In this document: piece by piece, positions 17,169 through 26,349 of the stretch
Layout: each line of letters begins with the position of its first letter
How positions within the stretch are numbered: position 1 is the stretch's first letter
Source of the DNA: Thioclava pacifica DSM 10166
GTDB lineage: Bacteria; Pseudomonadota; Alphaproteobacteria; Rhodobacterales; Rhodobacteraceae
Assembly: GCF_000714535.1 (NCBI RefSeq)
Contig: NZ_AUND01000023.1
Span: forward strand, 248,001 to 312,000
Reading direction: 5' to 3'
DNA length: 64,000 nt
Translations under genes and position numbers: made by a program
The notes under the pieces: generated by a model
Seen by the model: the letters and a program-made list of their open reading frames with translations, nothing else
Told to the model about the DNA's origin: nothing
Databases searched by the model: none

Positions 17169-19856
17169 ATGGCGACTTACGTCTTCACAGGCTATTACGG
17201 TGATAACTTCATCGTCGAGGGCGGCGGCTCAACCGTCGTCGTTGGCTCTCGATTGATGATCGATCCCTCCTGGGATGTCGACGAGTCGAGCCGCACCTTC
17301 ACCTTCACCGATGACGACCCCAATCTTTCGGGCGACAGCGATCTACTTGCCGACGAGGTCGGCAACGACTCAAACCAATATGTCACCGTTACCAATCCTG
17401 ATGGATCAGTGATCGCGTCGGGCAAGGTCTATATCGAGAGTTCCATCACGCTCTCCGCGCCCGATGGCAGTTCGATCCAGGTCTATATTCTCGAGGTGAA
17501 CGGTGTCGTCGTCGGCGAGGTGACGAGCGCGCCGCTCCAGCCCGGCGTCACCTATGAGGTCACGGCCGTCACCAATATCACGACCGGTCCGGCCTATAGT
17601 TCGATCGTGTCTGCCAGCTACGATCCCGATGATCCGAATTACATCGAGGGCGGGATTTATGCGGACTCGCTTCAGGGCGGCGCGCTTGATGACACGATCT
17701 CAGCGGGCGCCGGGGCGGATACGATCGACGGCGGCGATGGCGATGATGTCATCTATTACGGCACCGGCGGCGCCAGCGGGACCGATGGCGATCTCGTCCA
17801 TGGTGGGGCCGGAAATGACCTGATCGACGATGCCTCCGGGGTCGCATACGACTACCGGGACACGATCTATGGCGGTTCCGGGGATGACACGATCTGGGCC
17901 GGGGGAGGCGATGATTACGTCGAGGGTGGTGACGACAATGATCTGATTTTCGGCGAGGGCGGCAATGACACGCTGCTTGGCGGCGCGGGCAATGACACGC
18001 TCTCGGGTGGGGATGGCAACGATTCCATTCTAGGCGAGGGCGGCGAGGATTCGCTGCATGGCGATGCGGGCGATGATACCGTGTCGGGCGGCGATGGCGC
18101 AGACACGCTCTGGGGCGATGGCGGCAATGACCTGCTTCTGGGCGGGGCGGATGACGACACGTTCTTCTTCGATGACGGCTGGGGCGTTGACGTCGTCCTG
18201 GGCGGAGAGACGGTCACCAGCGGCACCGATTTCGACCAGCTCGATTTCAGCGCAGTCACGACGACCGGCATCACCGCGATCTACGGGGGGGACGAAAGCG
18301 GAAGCGTCACGGCTGGCGCCGAGCGGGTCGATTTCTCGGAGATCGAAGGGATCACCGGCAGCGCGCTTTCCGATTTGCTCGACGCATCCGCGAGCAACGC
18401 CAGCGTCTATCTCGAAGGCGGCGGCGGCGATGACACGATCACCGGCGGTGCGGGAGATGATACGCTGTCGGGCGGCGCGGGCGCGGATACGATCTGGGCG
18501 GGCGAGGGCGATGACCTCATCACCGGTGGCACGGGCGATGACACGCTACAGGGGGCCGCCGGCGCCGACACGCTCTGGGGCGGTGACGGGGCAGATGAGC
18601 TGCATGGCGGCGACGATGCCGATACTTTCCTTCTCTACGAAACCGACGGCGCCAGTTCGATCTATGGCGGTGAGGGTGGGGATGACTGGGATACAATCAG
18701 GCTCATTGGTGGCGGTGCCGATGTCGTCTGGACCGGGTGGGAAAGCGGCACGATCAGCTATGACGGCGGCACGACGCTCAGCTATTTCTGGGAAGTCGAG
18801 GCGATCCAGGGGACTGCCGCCGCCGACAGGTTCGATGCCAGTGACGCGGCGACGGGCGTCTCGATCGCGGCAGGGGGCGGCGATGATACGCTGATCGGCT
18901 CGGCCCAGGATGACATGCTCTCGGGCGGCGACGGAGCGGACACGCTCGTCTTCGCGGATGGCGGCGGGGCCGACACGATCACCGATTTCGACATGAGCGA
19001 TGACGGGTCGGGTTTTACCACCGATCAACTCGACGTGACGGATCTTACCGATGCCACGGGGGCGCCGGTCAATGCCTGGGATGTCAGCGTAAGCGCCGAT
19101 GCCTCGGGAAATGCGATTCTCAGCTTCCCCAATGGCGAAAGCGTGACCCTGATCGGGGTCAGTCCCGAAGAGGTCTCCACCGCGCCACAGCTTTTTGCGA
19201 TGGGAATCCCCTGTTTCCTCGAAGGCACCGAGATCGAGACGCCGCGCGGGCCGCGCAAGGTCGAAGCGTTGTGTCCGGGCGATCTGGTCATCACCCGCGA
19301 CGGGCCTGCGCAACCCGTGCTCTGGCATGGGCTGCGGGCGGTAACGGAAAGTCAGTTGCGCGCGGATACCCGCCTCCGCCCGGTCGAGATCCGGGCGGAG
19401 GCATTCGGCAATTCCCGTCCGCTGCGGCTGTCGGGCCAGCATTGTCTCTATGTTTCCGAAGAGGGCGGGGCGCTGGTCCGGGCGCGCCATCTGGCGGCGA
19501 CAGGCTGGGGCGGTGCGCGGGTTATGCAGGGGCGTCGCACCGCGCGCTATCACCATCTTCTTCTGCCGCGCCATGCGCTGGTGCGCGCCGAGGGCGTATG
19601 GGTCGAAAGCTTCTGGCCCGGGCGACAGGCGCTTGGTGCGCTTCCCCCGGATCAACTCGCGGCGCTATTCCGAGTCTATCCCCGTCTGGCGCTGGTGCAC
19701 TGGGCTTCCGCAGAGGTTGAATCCGTCTACGGTCCCTCCGCTTGCCCGAAGGTGACCTCGCGTCAAGTTACGCGCGACAAGTGCAGGAAATGGTCGCTAG
19801 TTGCGCGGCAAATGCCGCAAAGCGGCGGTTTTTCGGGCGGTTCTGTGCTGCGATAG
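17169..19856 (+). CDS. RTX calcium-binding repeat protein with C-terminal Hint domain
   Basis: An 895-residue acidic protein without an N-terminal signal peptide. Residues about 155-610 hold several blocks of GGxGxDxLx nonapeptides, the RTX calcium roll found in proteins exported by type I secretion. Residues about 675-840 form a Hint_2-type domain beginning [15 protein letters not shown] and containing LCPGDLV and LSGQHCLYV; the Cys after GIP is the likely self-processing residue. The final 45 residues are basic and Cys-containing, unlike the rest. RTX-Hint proteins are typical of Rhodobacterales; function is unknown. No secretion ABC/HlyD genes adjoin it. Confidence 0.85.
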   Translation: MATYVFTGYYGDNFIVEGGGSTVVVGSRLMIDPSWDVDESSRTFTFTDDDPNLSGDSDLLADEVGNDSNQYVTVTNPDGSVIASGKVYIESSITLSAPDGSSIQVYILEVNGVVVGEVTSAPLQPGVTYEVTAVTNITTGPAYSSIVSASYDPDDPNYIEGGIYADSLQGGALDDTISAGAGADTIDGGDGDDVIYYGTGGASGTDGDLVHGGAGNDLIDDASGVAYDYRDTIYGGSGDDTIWAGGGDDYVEGGDDNDLIFGEGGNDTLLGGAGNDTLSGGDGNDSILGEGGEDSLHGDAGDDTVSGGDGADTLWGDGGNDLLLGGADDDTFFFDDGWGVDVVLGGETVTSGTDFDQLDFSAVTTTGITAIYGGDESGSVTAGAERVDFSEIEGITGSALSDLLDASASNASVYLEGGGGDDTITGGAGDDTLSGGAGADTIWAGEGDDLITGGTGDDTLQGAAGADTLWGGDGADELHGGDDADTFLLYETDGASSIYGGEGGDDWDTIRLIGGGADVVWTGWESGTISYDGGTTLSYFWEVEAIQGTAAADRFDASDAATGVSIAAGGGDDTLIGSAQDDMLSGGDGADTLVFADGGGADTITDFDMSDDGSGFTTDQLDVTDLTDATGAPVNAWDVSVSADASGNAILSFPNGESVTLIGVSPEEVSTAPQLFAMGIPCFLEGTEIETPRGPRKVEALCPGDLVITRDGPAQPVLWHGLRAVTESQLRADTRLRPVEIRAEAFGNSRPLRLSGQHCLYVSEEGGALVRARHLAATGWGGARVMQGRRTARYHHLLLPRHALVRAEGVWVESFWPGRQALGALPPDQLAALFRVYPRLALVHWASAEVESVYGPSACPKVTSRQVTRDKCRKWSLVARQMPQSGGFSGGSVLR

Positions 19857-19885
19857 GCATATGTTCGGAGTTTTTGGATTCCGGG

Positions 19886-19914
19886 TTGAAATCCAGAATT
19901 GCCCTTGCTTTAGT
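19886..19914 (+). promoter_or_regulatory. Possible promoter of the polyamine-type ABC operon
   Basis: TTGAAA (19886-19891), 17-base spacer, TTTAGT (19909-19914), ending 15 bases before the first gene's ATG at 19929. Confidence 0.4.
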
Positions 19915-19928
19915 CACATGCACGGGAA

Positions 19929-21065
19929 ATGACCAAAGACAAAAACAACGGGGAGCCCGCTTTGACCAACGCAGCTGACGGCGAAGGATTCGTCGTATTC
20001 GACCGCGTGCAGAAAAGCTATGACGGCGAGACGCTCGTCGTGAAGGATCTCAATCTCTCGATCGGCAAGGGTGAGTTTCTCACCATGTTGGGGCCGTCGG
20101 GGTCGGGCAAGACAACTTGCCTGATGATGCTGGCCGGTTTCGAGACCGCGACCAATGGCGAGATCCGGCTGGATGGCCGCAACATCAACATGGTTCCGCC
20201 GCACAAGCGCGGGATCGGCATGGTGTTCCAGAACTACGCACTCTTCCCGCACATGACGGTTGGCGAGAACCTCGCCTTCCCGCTCGAAGTGCGGGGCATG
20301 GGCAAGGACGAGCGCGAGACCAAGGTCAAGCGCGCGCTCGACATGGTCCAGATGGGCACTTTCATCAATCGACGGCCGGCACAGCTTTCGGGTGGCCAGC
20401 AACAGCGGATCGCTCTGGCCCGCGCGCTGGTGTTCGATCCCGAGCTGGTCCTCATGGATGAGCCGCTTGGCGCACTCGACAAGCAGTTGCGTGAGCATAT
20501 GCAGTTCGAGATCAAGCACCTGCATGAAAGCCTTGGCATCACCGTGGTCTACGTGACCCACGACCAGGGCGAAGCGCTCACCATGTCGGACCGCGTCGCC
20601 GTGTTCAACGATGGCCGCATTCAGCAGCTCGCGCCGCCCGATGAACTTTACGAGCGGCCGCAGAACAGCTTCGTCGCGCAGTTCATTGGCGAGAACAACA
20701 AGCTGCCGGGCAAGGTCGAGACCCTCGACGGCGACGGCTGTACGGTGCGGCTGAGTACCGGTGAACTGATCGACGCCACCGCGGTCAATATCCGCGAAGC
20801 CGGTCAGGACACGCTGGTCTCGATCCGCCCCGAGCGCGTCGAGTTCAAACCCGAGATGATGCCCTCGGGCGCCCATACGATCAACGCCGAGGTGCTCGAG
20901 GTGATCTACATGGGCGATATTCTTCGCACGCGCATGCGTGTTGCGGGATCGGATGATTTCGTGATGAAATCGCGCAATACGCTCGATCAGGTGCGCCTCA
21001 AGGAAGGTGATACGGTCAAGATCGGCTGGCACCCTCAGGACGCCCGCGCGCTCGATCCGATGTGA
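19929..21065 (+). CDS. potA: Polyamine-type ABC transporter ATP-binding protein
   Basis: A 378-residue ATPase of the PotA/FutC group. Walker A is GPSGSGKTT near residue 57, the signature is LSGGQQQR, Walker B is LVLMDEPLGALD, and the switch His is in VTHDQGEA. The last 120 residues form a TOBE-type domain (SIRPERVEF). It should power the two permeases encoded downstream. Members of this group take up putrescine, spermidine or related cations; the exact substrate is not evident. GGGAA precedes the start at 19929. It opens a five-gene block running to 25001. Confidence 0.88.
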   Translation: MTKDKNNGEPALTNAADGEGFVVFDRVQKSYDGETLVVKDLNLSIGKGEFLTMLGPSGSGKTTCLMMLAGFETATNGEIRLDGRNINMVPPHKRGIGMVFQNYALFPHMTVGENLAFPLEVRGMGKDERETKVKRALDMVQMGTFINRRPAQLSGGQQQRIALARALVFDPELVLMDEPLGALDKQLREHMQFEIKHLHESLGITVVYVTHDQGEALTMSDRVAVFNDGRIQQLAPPDELYERPQNSFVAQFIGENNKLPGKVETLDGDGCTVRLSTGELIDATAVNIREAGQDTLVSIRPERVEFKPEMMPSGAHTINAEVLEVIYMGDILRTRMRVAGSDDFVMKSRNTLDQVRLKEGDTVKIGWHPQDARALDPM

Positions 21066-21178
21066 GCCACAGCATTCCGGGCGCGTGCGACCCGCGCGCC
21101 CTGATCCGCCGCCCGAAGGCGGCCAATCGACGAAACGTCGAGACAACAACAGACTAAACCAACTGGGAGTAACCAAGA

Positions 21179-22255
21179 ATGAAGAAACTTCTGATCCTGA
21201 GCACCGCGCTTGCTGGCTTCACCGCCGCCGCCGCACAGGCGGAAAGCGTGACCGTCCTTTCCTGGGGCGGCGCTTACGAGAAGAGCCAGGTCGAGGCCTA
21301 TAACAAGCCCTTCACCGAATCGACCGGCATCGACGTGAACATGGAAGCCGCCGATAACCCGGCGACCCCGATCAAGGCGCAGGTTGAAGCGGGCAACGTT
21401 TCGGTCGATGTGGCCGACGTCGAGAAATCCGACGCGATCCGTCTGTGCGACGAAGGTCTGCTCGAGCCGATCGACCCGGACACCGATCTGGCCGCTGCGC
21501 CCGACGGAACTCCGGCTTCGGAAGACTTCATCGATGGTTCCTTCACCGATTGCGGTGTTGCGAACATCGTGTGGTCGACCGTGATGGCCTACAACACCTC
21601 GAAGGTTGACGGCTCGCCCGCCACCATCGCGGACTTCTTCGACACCGCGAAATATCCGGGCAAGCGCGGTCTGCGCAAATCGGCCAAGGGCACGCTGGAA
21701 TTCGCTCTGATGGGCGCGGGCGTCCCGGCAGCGGATGTCTACAAGGAACTGGCCACCCCGGAAGGTGTGGACAAGGCTTTCGCCGAGCTCGACAAGATCA
21801 AGAGCGATGTCGTGTGGTGGGACGCCGGTGCGCAGCCGCCGCAGCTTCTCGCCGATGGCGAAGTTGTGATGTCGACCGCCTATAACGGCCGTATCTTCAA
21901 CGCAGAGGTCGCTGAAGGCCAGCCCTTCAAGATCGTCTGGGACGGTCAGCTGATGGACTTCGACTTCTTCGTGATCCCGAAAGGCGCGCCGAATATGGAC
22001 GCCGCGAAGGCTTACCTGAAGTTCGCCACCGAGACCGCGCAGCTCGCCAACCAGGCGAAGTGGATCTCCTACGGCCCGGCACGTAAGTCCTCGGCTCCGA
22101 TGGTCGGCATGTATCAGGACGGCAAGACCGAGATGGGTCCGCACATGCCCACCTCGCCGGACAACCTGACCAACGCTCTGGTCAACGACTCCGAGTTCTG
22201 GGCTGACCACGACACCGAGCTGAGCGAGCGCTTCAACGCCTGGCTCGCCGGCTGA
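21179..22255 (+). CDS. potD: Polyamine-type ABC transporter periplasmic binding protein
   Basis: A 358-residue exported protein. Signal peptide MKKLLILSTALAGFTAAAAQA, then ESVTVLSWGGAYEKSQVEAY, the usual opening of PotD-like class D/type II binding proteins (WGG, then FxxxTGIDV). The pattern YNTSKVDGSPATIADFFD and PGKRGLRKS matches members of the spermidine/putrescine-binding superfamily. It delivers the ligand to the two permeases downstream. A ribosome binding site GGGAG lies upstream of the ATG. A strong 11-bp hairpin follows the stop codon and may protect this abundant transcript segment. Confidence 0.87.
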   Translation: MKKLLILSTALAGFTAAAAQAESVTVLSWGGAYEKSQVEAYNKPFTESTGIDVNMEAADNPATPIKAQVEAGNVSVDVADVEKSDAIRLCDEGLLEPIDPDTDLAAAPDGTPASEDFIDGSFTDCGVANIVWSTVMAYNTSKVDGSPATIADFFDTAKYPGKRGLRKSAKGTLEFALMGAGVPAADVYKELATPEGVDKAFAELDKIKSDVVWWDAGAQPPQLLADGEVVMSTAYNGRIFNAEVAEGQPFKIVWDGQLMDFDFFVIPKGAPNMDAAKAYLKFATETAQLANQAKWISYGPARKSSAPMVGMYQDGKTEMGPHMPTSPDNLTNALVNDSEFWADHDTELSERFNAWLAG

Positions 22256-22264
22256 TGCCAAACC

Positions 22265-22292
22265 GGGCCGCGCGATCCTCTCGCGCGGCCCG
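22265..22292 (+). terminator. Strong hairpin downstream of the binding-protein gene
   Basis: GGGCCGCGCGA (22265-22275) and TCGCGCGGCCC (22281-22291) form a perfect 11-bp stem with a 5-base loop, followed by GACTTCTTCT. The T-run is weak, so partial termination or 3'-end stabilisation inside the operon is plausible. Confidence 0.55.
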
Positions 22293-22322
22293 ACTTCTTC
22301 TCGCGTAAGGAAGCGTCTGGCG

Positions 22323-22802
22323 ATGTCGACCCTCCGGATTTTATCCGTCTGCCTCTGCCTTACGGTGCCCTTCGCGCCGCAGGTGGTCCGGGCCGGGGAT
22401 CCGGTTGTGGGGTACGCGACGAGTGACGCGCAGATGAACGCTGCAATGGCAGCCGCCCGCGAGAGCTATTCGACCGCCTTCCTTGGTGCGATCCGTGCGC
22501 GCGAGGGTGAAGACTTCCTCCTCAAGGCGGGCATCGACACGCCCGGCAACGGGCGCGAGCATATCTGGACTGCGCCGGTCTCGATCTCATCGACCGAGAT
22601 CACGGCAGAGCTCGTCAATGAGGCGGTCTATTTCGAGGGCCATGTCGGTGACGAAATCACCTTCTCGCCCGATCAGATTTCGGATTGGAGCTACCGCCGC
22701 GACGGCAAGCTCCATGGTAATTACACGACCCGGGTGATGCTGCCCGAGATACCCCAGGATCAGGCGGCGCGTCTGCGCGCGATTCTGGCCCCGCTGCCCT
22801 GA
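22323..22802 (+). CDS. Exported DUF2314 family protein
   Basis: A 159-residue protein with a signal peptide (about residues 1-24, ending VVRAG) followed by a DUF2314-like domain: SDAQMNAAMAAAR near residue 34, EHIWTAPVSI near residue 80 and ISDWSYRRDGKLHGNY near residue 119. These EHIW and ISDW stretches are the family's conserved points. DUF2314 has no established function. It lies between the binding-protein gene and the first permease gene of the polyamine-type transporter, with 18 bases to the permease, so it is likely co-expressed. Confidence 0.8.
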   Translation: MSTLRILSVCLCLTVPFAPQVVRAGDPVVGYATSDAQMNAAMAAARESYSTAFLGAIRAREGEDFLLKAGIDTPGNGREHIWTAPVSISSTEITAELVNEAVYFEGHVGDEITFSPDQISDWSYRRDGKLHGNYTTRVMLPEIPQDQAARLRAILAPLP

Positions 22803-22819
22803 GCGGCAAAGGAGAGATA

Positions 22820-24079
22820 ATGAGCGACGCCACGATGGAACCAACAGAGCTGAGAACAGCCGACGGCCTGCCGCTCAAGAAGGCGCTGGCGAAATCTCAG
22901 GCGCGGGCGAAGCGACGCGCCTTCCTGCTGGTCGCACCGCTGTTCCTGTTCGTCCTGATCACCTTCGTGGTGCCGATCGGGCAGATGCTGCTCCAGTCGG
23001 TCTATAACGACAGTTTCTCGAAGAACGCCCCGGCGCTTGGCCAATGGTTCTCTGAGCATCCGCTTGGTACGCCCATCGACGAGAGCGCCTATGCCGCGCT
23101 TGCGGCCGATCTCAAGGAGATGAAGGCGAACCGTACGCAGGGCGAAGCCGGCACCCGGATCAACTATGACGTTGCCGGTACGCGCTCGCTGTTCACCTCG
23201 ACGGCGCGCAAGGCTGACAAGCTCGAGCCGCCCTACAAGGAAGCGATCCTCGACATCAACGAGGGCTGGAGCGATCCCAACCTGTGGCGCGCGATGCGCT
23301 CCGCATCGCATCCCTACACCATCGACTTCTACCTCGCCGCGCTCGATATGACCCGCGACAAGGACGACAACATCGTCTCGGTCGATGAGACGCGTTCGAT
23401 CTACGGTACGCTTTTCATGCGGACGGCGATCCTGTCTCTGGTCATCACCGTGCTCTGCATGATCCTCGCCTTCCCGATCGCGCATCTGCTGGCCTCGCTG
23501 CCACTGGCGAAATCGAACCTGCTGATGATCTTCGTGCTGCTGCCGTTCTGGACCTCGCTGCTGGTGCGCACGACCTCATGGATGGTGCTGCTCCAACAGC
23601 AAGGCGTTCTCAATGACATCATGGTCTGGCTGGGAATTGTCAGCGACAACGGCCGCCTCGAGATGATGTACAACAAGACCGGCACGATCGTCGCGATGAC
23701 ACACATCCTGCTGCCCTTCATGGTACTGCCGCTCTATTCGGTGATGCGGACCATCCCGGTCAGCTATGTGCGCGCAGCCCGCAGCCTCGGCGCGACCTCC
23801 TGGACCGCGTTCCGCCGCATTTACCTGCCGCAGACCCTGCCGGGGATCGGTGCAGGTGCGCTTCTCGTGTTCATCCTGTCGGTTGGCTACTACATCACCC
23901 CCGCCCTTGTTGGTGGCGCCGATGGTCAGCTGATCTCGAACATGATCGCCTTCCACATGCAAAAATCGCTCAACTGGTCGTTGGCCGCCGCACTTGCCTC
24001 GCTTCTGCTGGGCGGCGTTATCATCCTCTACTGGCTCTATGACCGGCTGGTGGGCATCGACAACATGAAGCTGGGCTGA
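22820..24079 (+). CDS. potB: Polyamine-type ABC transporter permease, first subunit
   Basis: A 419-residue inner-membrane permease. One membrane span at about 34-55 is followed by an unusually long non-membrane loop of about 140 residues (charged, likely periplasmic), then five spans. The ATPase-coupling EAA-type loop is near residue 315 (VRAARSLGATSWTAFRRIYLPQTLPG). PotB proteins are usually about 280-320 residues, so the loop accounts for the extra length. It starts 18 bases after the DUF2314 gene, with AGGAGAG as ribosome binding site. Confidence 0.87.
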   Translation: MSDATMEPTELRTADGLPLKKALAKSQARAKRRAFLLVAPLFLFVLITFVVPIGQMLLQSVYNDSFSKNAPALGQWFSEHPLGTPIDESAYAALAADLKEMKANRTQGEAGTRINYDVAGTRSLFTSTARKADKLEPPYKEAILDINEGWSDPNLWRAMRSASHPYTIDFYLAALDMTRDKDDNIVSVDETRSIYGTLFMRTAILSLVITVLCMILAFPIAHLLASLPLAKSNLLMIFVLLPFWTSLLVRTTSWMVLLQQQGVLNDIMVWLGIVSDNGRLEMMYNKTGTIVAMTHILLPFMVLPLYSVMRTIPVSYVRAARSLGATSWTAFRRIYLPQTLPGIGAGALLVFILSVGYYITPALVGGADGQLISNMIAFHMQKSLNWSLAAALASLLLGGVIILYWLYDRLVGIDNMKLG

Positions 24080-24089
24080 GGAGAGACAC

Positions 24090-25001
24090 ATGGCCGTTCC
24101 CGCATATGCAAGCCCGCTCGAAAGAACATGGCACTACACCTATCTGGTGATCTGTGGCCTGATCTTCTTCTTCCTGATCGCGCCGATCATCGTGATCATT
24201 CCGCTGTCCTTCAACGCGGAGCCCTATTTCACCTTCACGGAGAAGATGCTCAGCTTCGATCCGTCCGGCTATTCGATGCGCTGGTATGACATGCTGCTGA
24301 CCTTCGGGATGCAGGAGCCGCAGGCCGAGCGCGGTTGGTCTTGGTGGATGGATGTTTGGCATCACGCGACCTGGATCGACGTGGCGAAGAACTCGATCAT
24401 CATCGGTTTCTTCTCGACGATCCTCGCGACTGTGCTGGGCACGCTCGCAGCTCTTGGCCTGTCGCGCCCTGAGATGCCCTTCCGCCGCGCCGTGATGGCG
24501 GTGCTGATCTCGCCGATGATCGTGCCGATCATCATCACCGCGACGGGGCTGTTCTTCTTCTACTCGAAGACCGGTCTCGCCCATACCTATCCCGGTATCA
24601 TTATGGCCCACGCGACCTTGGGCATTCCCTTCGTGATCATCACGGTGACGGCGACTCTGGTGGGCTTTGACCACTCGCTCAGCCGCGCGGCCGCGAACCT
24701 CGGGGCCGATCCGCGCACGACCTTCTTCAAGATCGTCATGCCGCTCATTCTGCCGGGCGTGGTCTCGGGCGCACTGTTTGCCTTCGTGACCTCGTTCGAC
24801 GAAGTGGTGGTGGTGCTCTTCGTGGCGGGCTACGACCAGCAGACGATCCCGCGTCAGATGTGGAACGGTATCCGCGAGCAGATCTCACCCGCGATCCTCG
24901 CCGTGGCCACGATCCTCGTCTTCGTGTCGATCGCGCTTCTGACCACGGTGGAATTGCTGCGCCGCCGCTCCGAGAAGCTGCGCGGGATGTCACCGGGCTA
25001 A
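24090..25001 (+). CDS. potC: Polyamine-type ABC transporter permease, second subunit
   Basis: A 303-residue inner-membrane permease with six predicted spans. The coupling loop is SRAAANLGADPRTTFFKIVMPLILPG near residue 200, and the stretch GALFAFVTSFDEVVVVLF is typical of PotC/PotI. Only 10 bases separate it from the preceding permease, so the two are co-translated and should form the membrane heterodimer. The end overlaps the convergent DUF1810 gene by 12 bases. Confidence 0.88.
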   Translation: MAVPAYASPLERTWHYTYLVICGLIFFFLIAPIIVIIPLSFNAEPYFTFTEKMLSFDPSGYSMRWYDMLLTFGMQEPQAERGWSWWMDVWHHATWIDVAKNSIIIGFFSTILATVLGTLAALGLSRPEMPFRRAVMAVLISPMIVPIIITATGLFFFYSKTGLAHTYPGIIMAHATLGIPFVIITVTATLVGFDHSLSRAAANLGADPRTTFFKIVMPLILPGVVSGALFAFVTSFDEVVVVLFVAGYDQQTIPRQMWNGIREQISPAILAVATILVFVSIALLTTVELLRRRSEKLRGMSPG

Positions 25002-25403
25002 GGCGTCCAGCGTCAATGGGCAACGCTCGCCCTCGTAGAACGTTTCAAGGAGCCGGGTGAACACCGGCTCCTTTCCATTTGAGGCGGCCTCGAACAACGT
25101 CGCGCAGGAGCGCAGCTTCAGCGCATCGACCGGTCCCATGATCTCCTCGATCGGCGTGTCCGCGTGGGTCAGCACCGCCTCCGACGCCTCCACCAACCGC
25201 GCCCGTAGCACCGGGTCGGCGAGATAGTCCCGCGCTTCACCGAGATCCGCGATCCCGTAGTCCCGCGCGCGCGGAGAGCGCCCGAGCGAGGCCAGTTGCG
25301 GGAAGATCCACCAGATCCAATGGGTGGTCTTGCGACCTTGGCGAAGCTCCGCCAGAGCGGTGGGGAAGTCGCGGGCCTGGGGGGCGTGGAAGCGTTGGGT
25401 CAT
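24990..25403 (-). CDS. DUF1810 family protein
   Basis: A 137-residue soluble protein with the family core: ALAELRQGRKTTHWIWWIFPQ near residue 16, followed by ARDYGI, LGEARDYLADPVLRARL and DALKLRSCATLFE. DUF1810 proteins are widespread bacterial proteins of unknown function with a helical fold. It converges on and overlaps the end of the second permease gene by 12 bases. There is no operon partner, unless the AT-rich glycosyltransferase gene upstream is co-transcribed across the 36-base gap. Confidence 0.88.
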   Translation of the reverse strand: MTQRFHAPQARDFPTALAELRQGRKTTHWIWWIFPQLASLGRSPRARDYGIADLGEARDYLADPVLRARLVEASEAVLTHADTPIEEIMGPVDALKLRSCATLFEAASNGKEPVFTRLLETFYEGERCPLTLDALAR

Positions 25404-25439
25404 GAAGATGCGCCCGCTTCTTGTGTAATGGCTCGCCTC

Positions 25440-26240
25440 TTAGGCTATCCCAAACTCGGCTTCGGCAAAATCGAGAATTTTTGCAAACATCTCCGGCTTT
25501 CGCCAATTCAGCTTATGGACGGGGGCCGAATAGAACAACGAAGACATCGTCGACATGTCGAGATCGCCTTTGGCTGAATTGCACGCGGATTTCAGTCTGC
25601 CGCCGGGTTTTCCGGACAGTTTGGGGGTGTTCTTCCAGATTTCAGCCGAGACAGGATTTTTTCGGAGGAGATAATCGAAGTGATAATGGAGAATGAAGTA
25701 GGGGTAGTATTTTGTCCGTGTTGCGGCTTGCTTGCTTGCAAATGAAGCGGGATTGATAGCGCGCCGGAGTTCCTGTGATAGACGTGCCCAAATCGGCGCA
25801 GTCTTATTCAACTTGCGAGGGGTTTTTAGATAATCCACGAACTGATCGCGCCAATGACGCACCAGCGGATTCCCTTCATGCGCAGCAAGAAACCAACTTG
25901 AAATCAATCGATCTGGATTCTCGTTAAAATAGGCGAAGAAGCCCGATGGTCCCAGCGCATTGGGCAGCCAACTGTCCAATCGTGCCGAAGGCAACAGGGT
26001 TGCGTCTACCCATACACCACCCCGATCCGCCAGAAGGATCAATCGCAGGAGGTCTGACCGGATTTGCATGGACAGATTCGACGGATCGATGCCTTCAGCA
26101 GCAATCAGATCATCCGCTTCGGCGCCAGCGAGGAGTTTGACCTCTCTGATACCGTGGGTCTCCTGCCAGATCCGATGCAGACGCTGGATCATCTCGGGCG
26201 CCTGCTCAAATCCCTGATACCATAGCGAGTAGATTGCCAT
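25440..26240 (-). CDS. Capsular polysaccharide-type glycosyltransferase (GT32-like)
   Basis: A 266-residue protein starting MAIYSLWYQG. It shows the Caps_synth/GT32 pattern: IPK-type opening strand (YSLWYQGFEQAPEMI), then SDLLRLILLADRGGVWVDATLL near residue 80, where the V-D of GGVWVDAT corresponds to the metal-binding DxD region. Later HWRDQFVDYL and HYHFDYLLR. Such enzymes add sugars to capsule or LPS. The base composition is clearly more AT-rich than its neighbours, and no other polysaccharide genes are nearby, which suggests recent transfer. A start at 26279 is possible but less likely. Confidence 0.75.
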   Translation of the reverse strand: MAIYSLWYQGFEQAPEMIQRLHRIWQETHGIREVKLLAGAEADDLIAAEGIDPSNLSMQIRSDLLRLILLADRGGVWVDATLLPSARLDSWLPNALGPSGFFAYFNENPDRLISSWFLAAHEGNPLVRHWRDQFVDYLKTPRKLNKTAPIWARLSQELRRAINPASFASKQAATRTKYYPYFILHYHFDYLLRKNPVSAEIWKNTPKLSGKPGGRLKSACNSAKGDLDMSTMSSLFYSAPVHKLNWRKPEMFAKILDFAEAEFGIA

Positions 26241-26349
26241 CGCAGAATTCTCACCAAGAAAAGCCAGAGCTGACAACACGATAAACTGGAAAAGCGGAGC
26301 TCAGGAACAACACAGCGCGTGCGGATCCTCGTTGGCGAAAAGCCATGGC

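Noticed and set aside
17700-18960. Repetitive DNA in the RTX gene taken as a CRISPR or satellite
   Set aside because: The repeats are in-frame nonapeptide codons of varied sequence, not uniform repeat-spacer units.
16893-19856. tRNA-Leu plus RTX gene as a genomic island
   Set aside because: There is no integrase, no duplicated tRNA 3' end and no strong composition break; RTX-Hint genes are common in this order.
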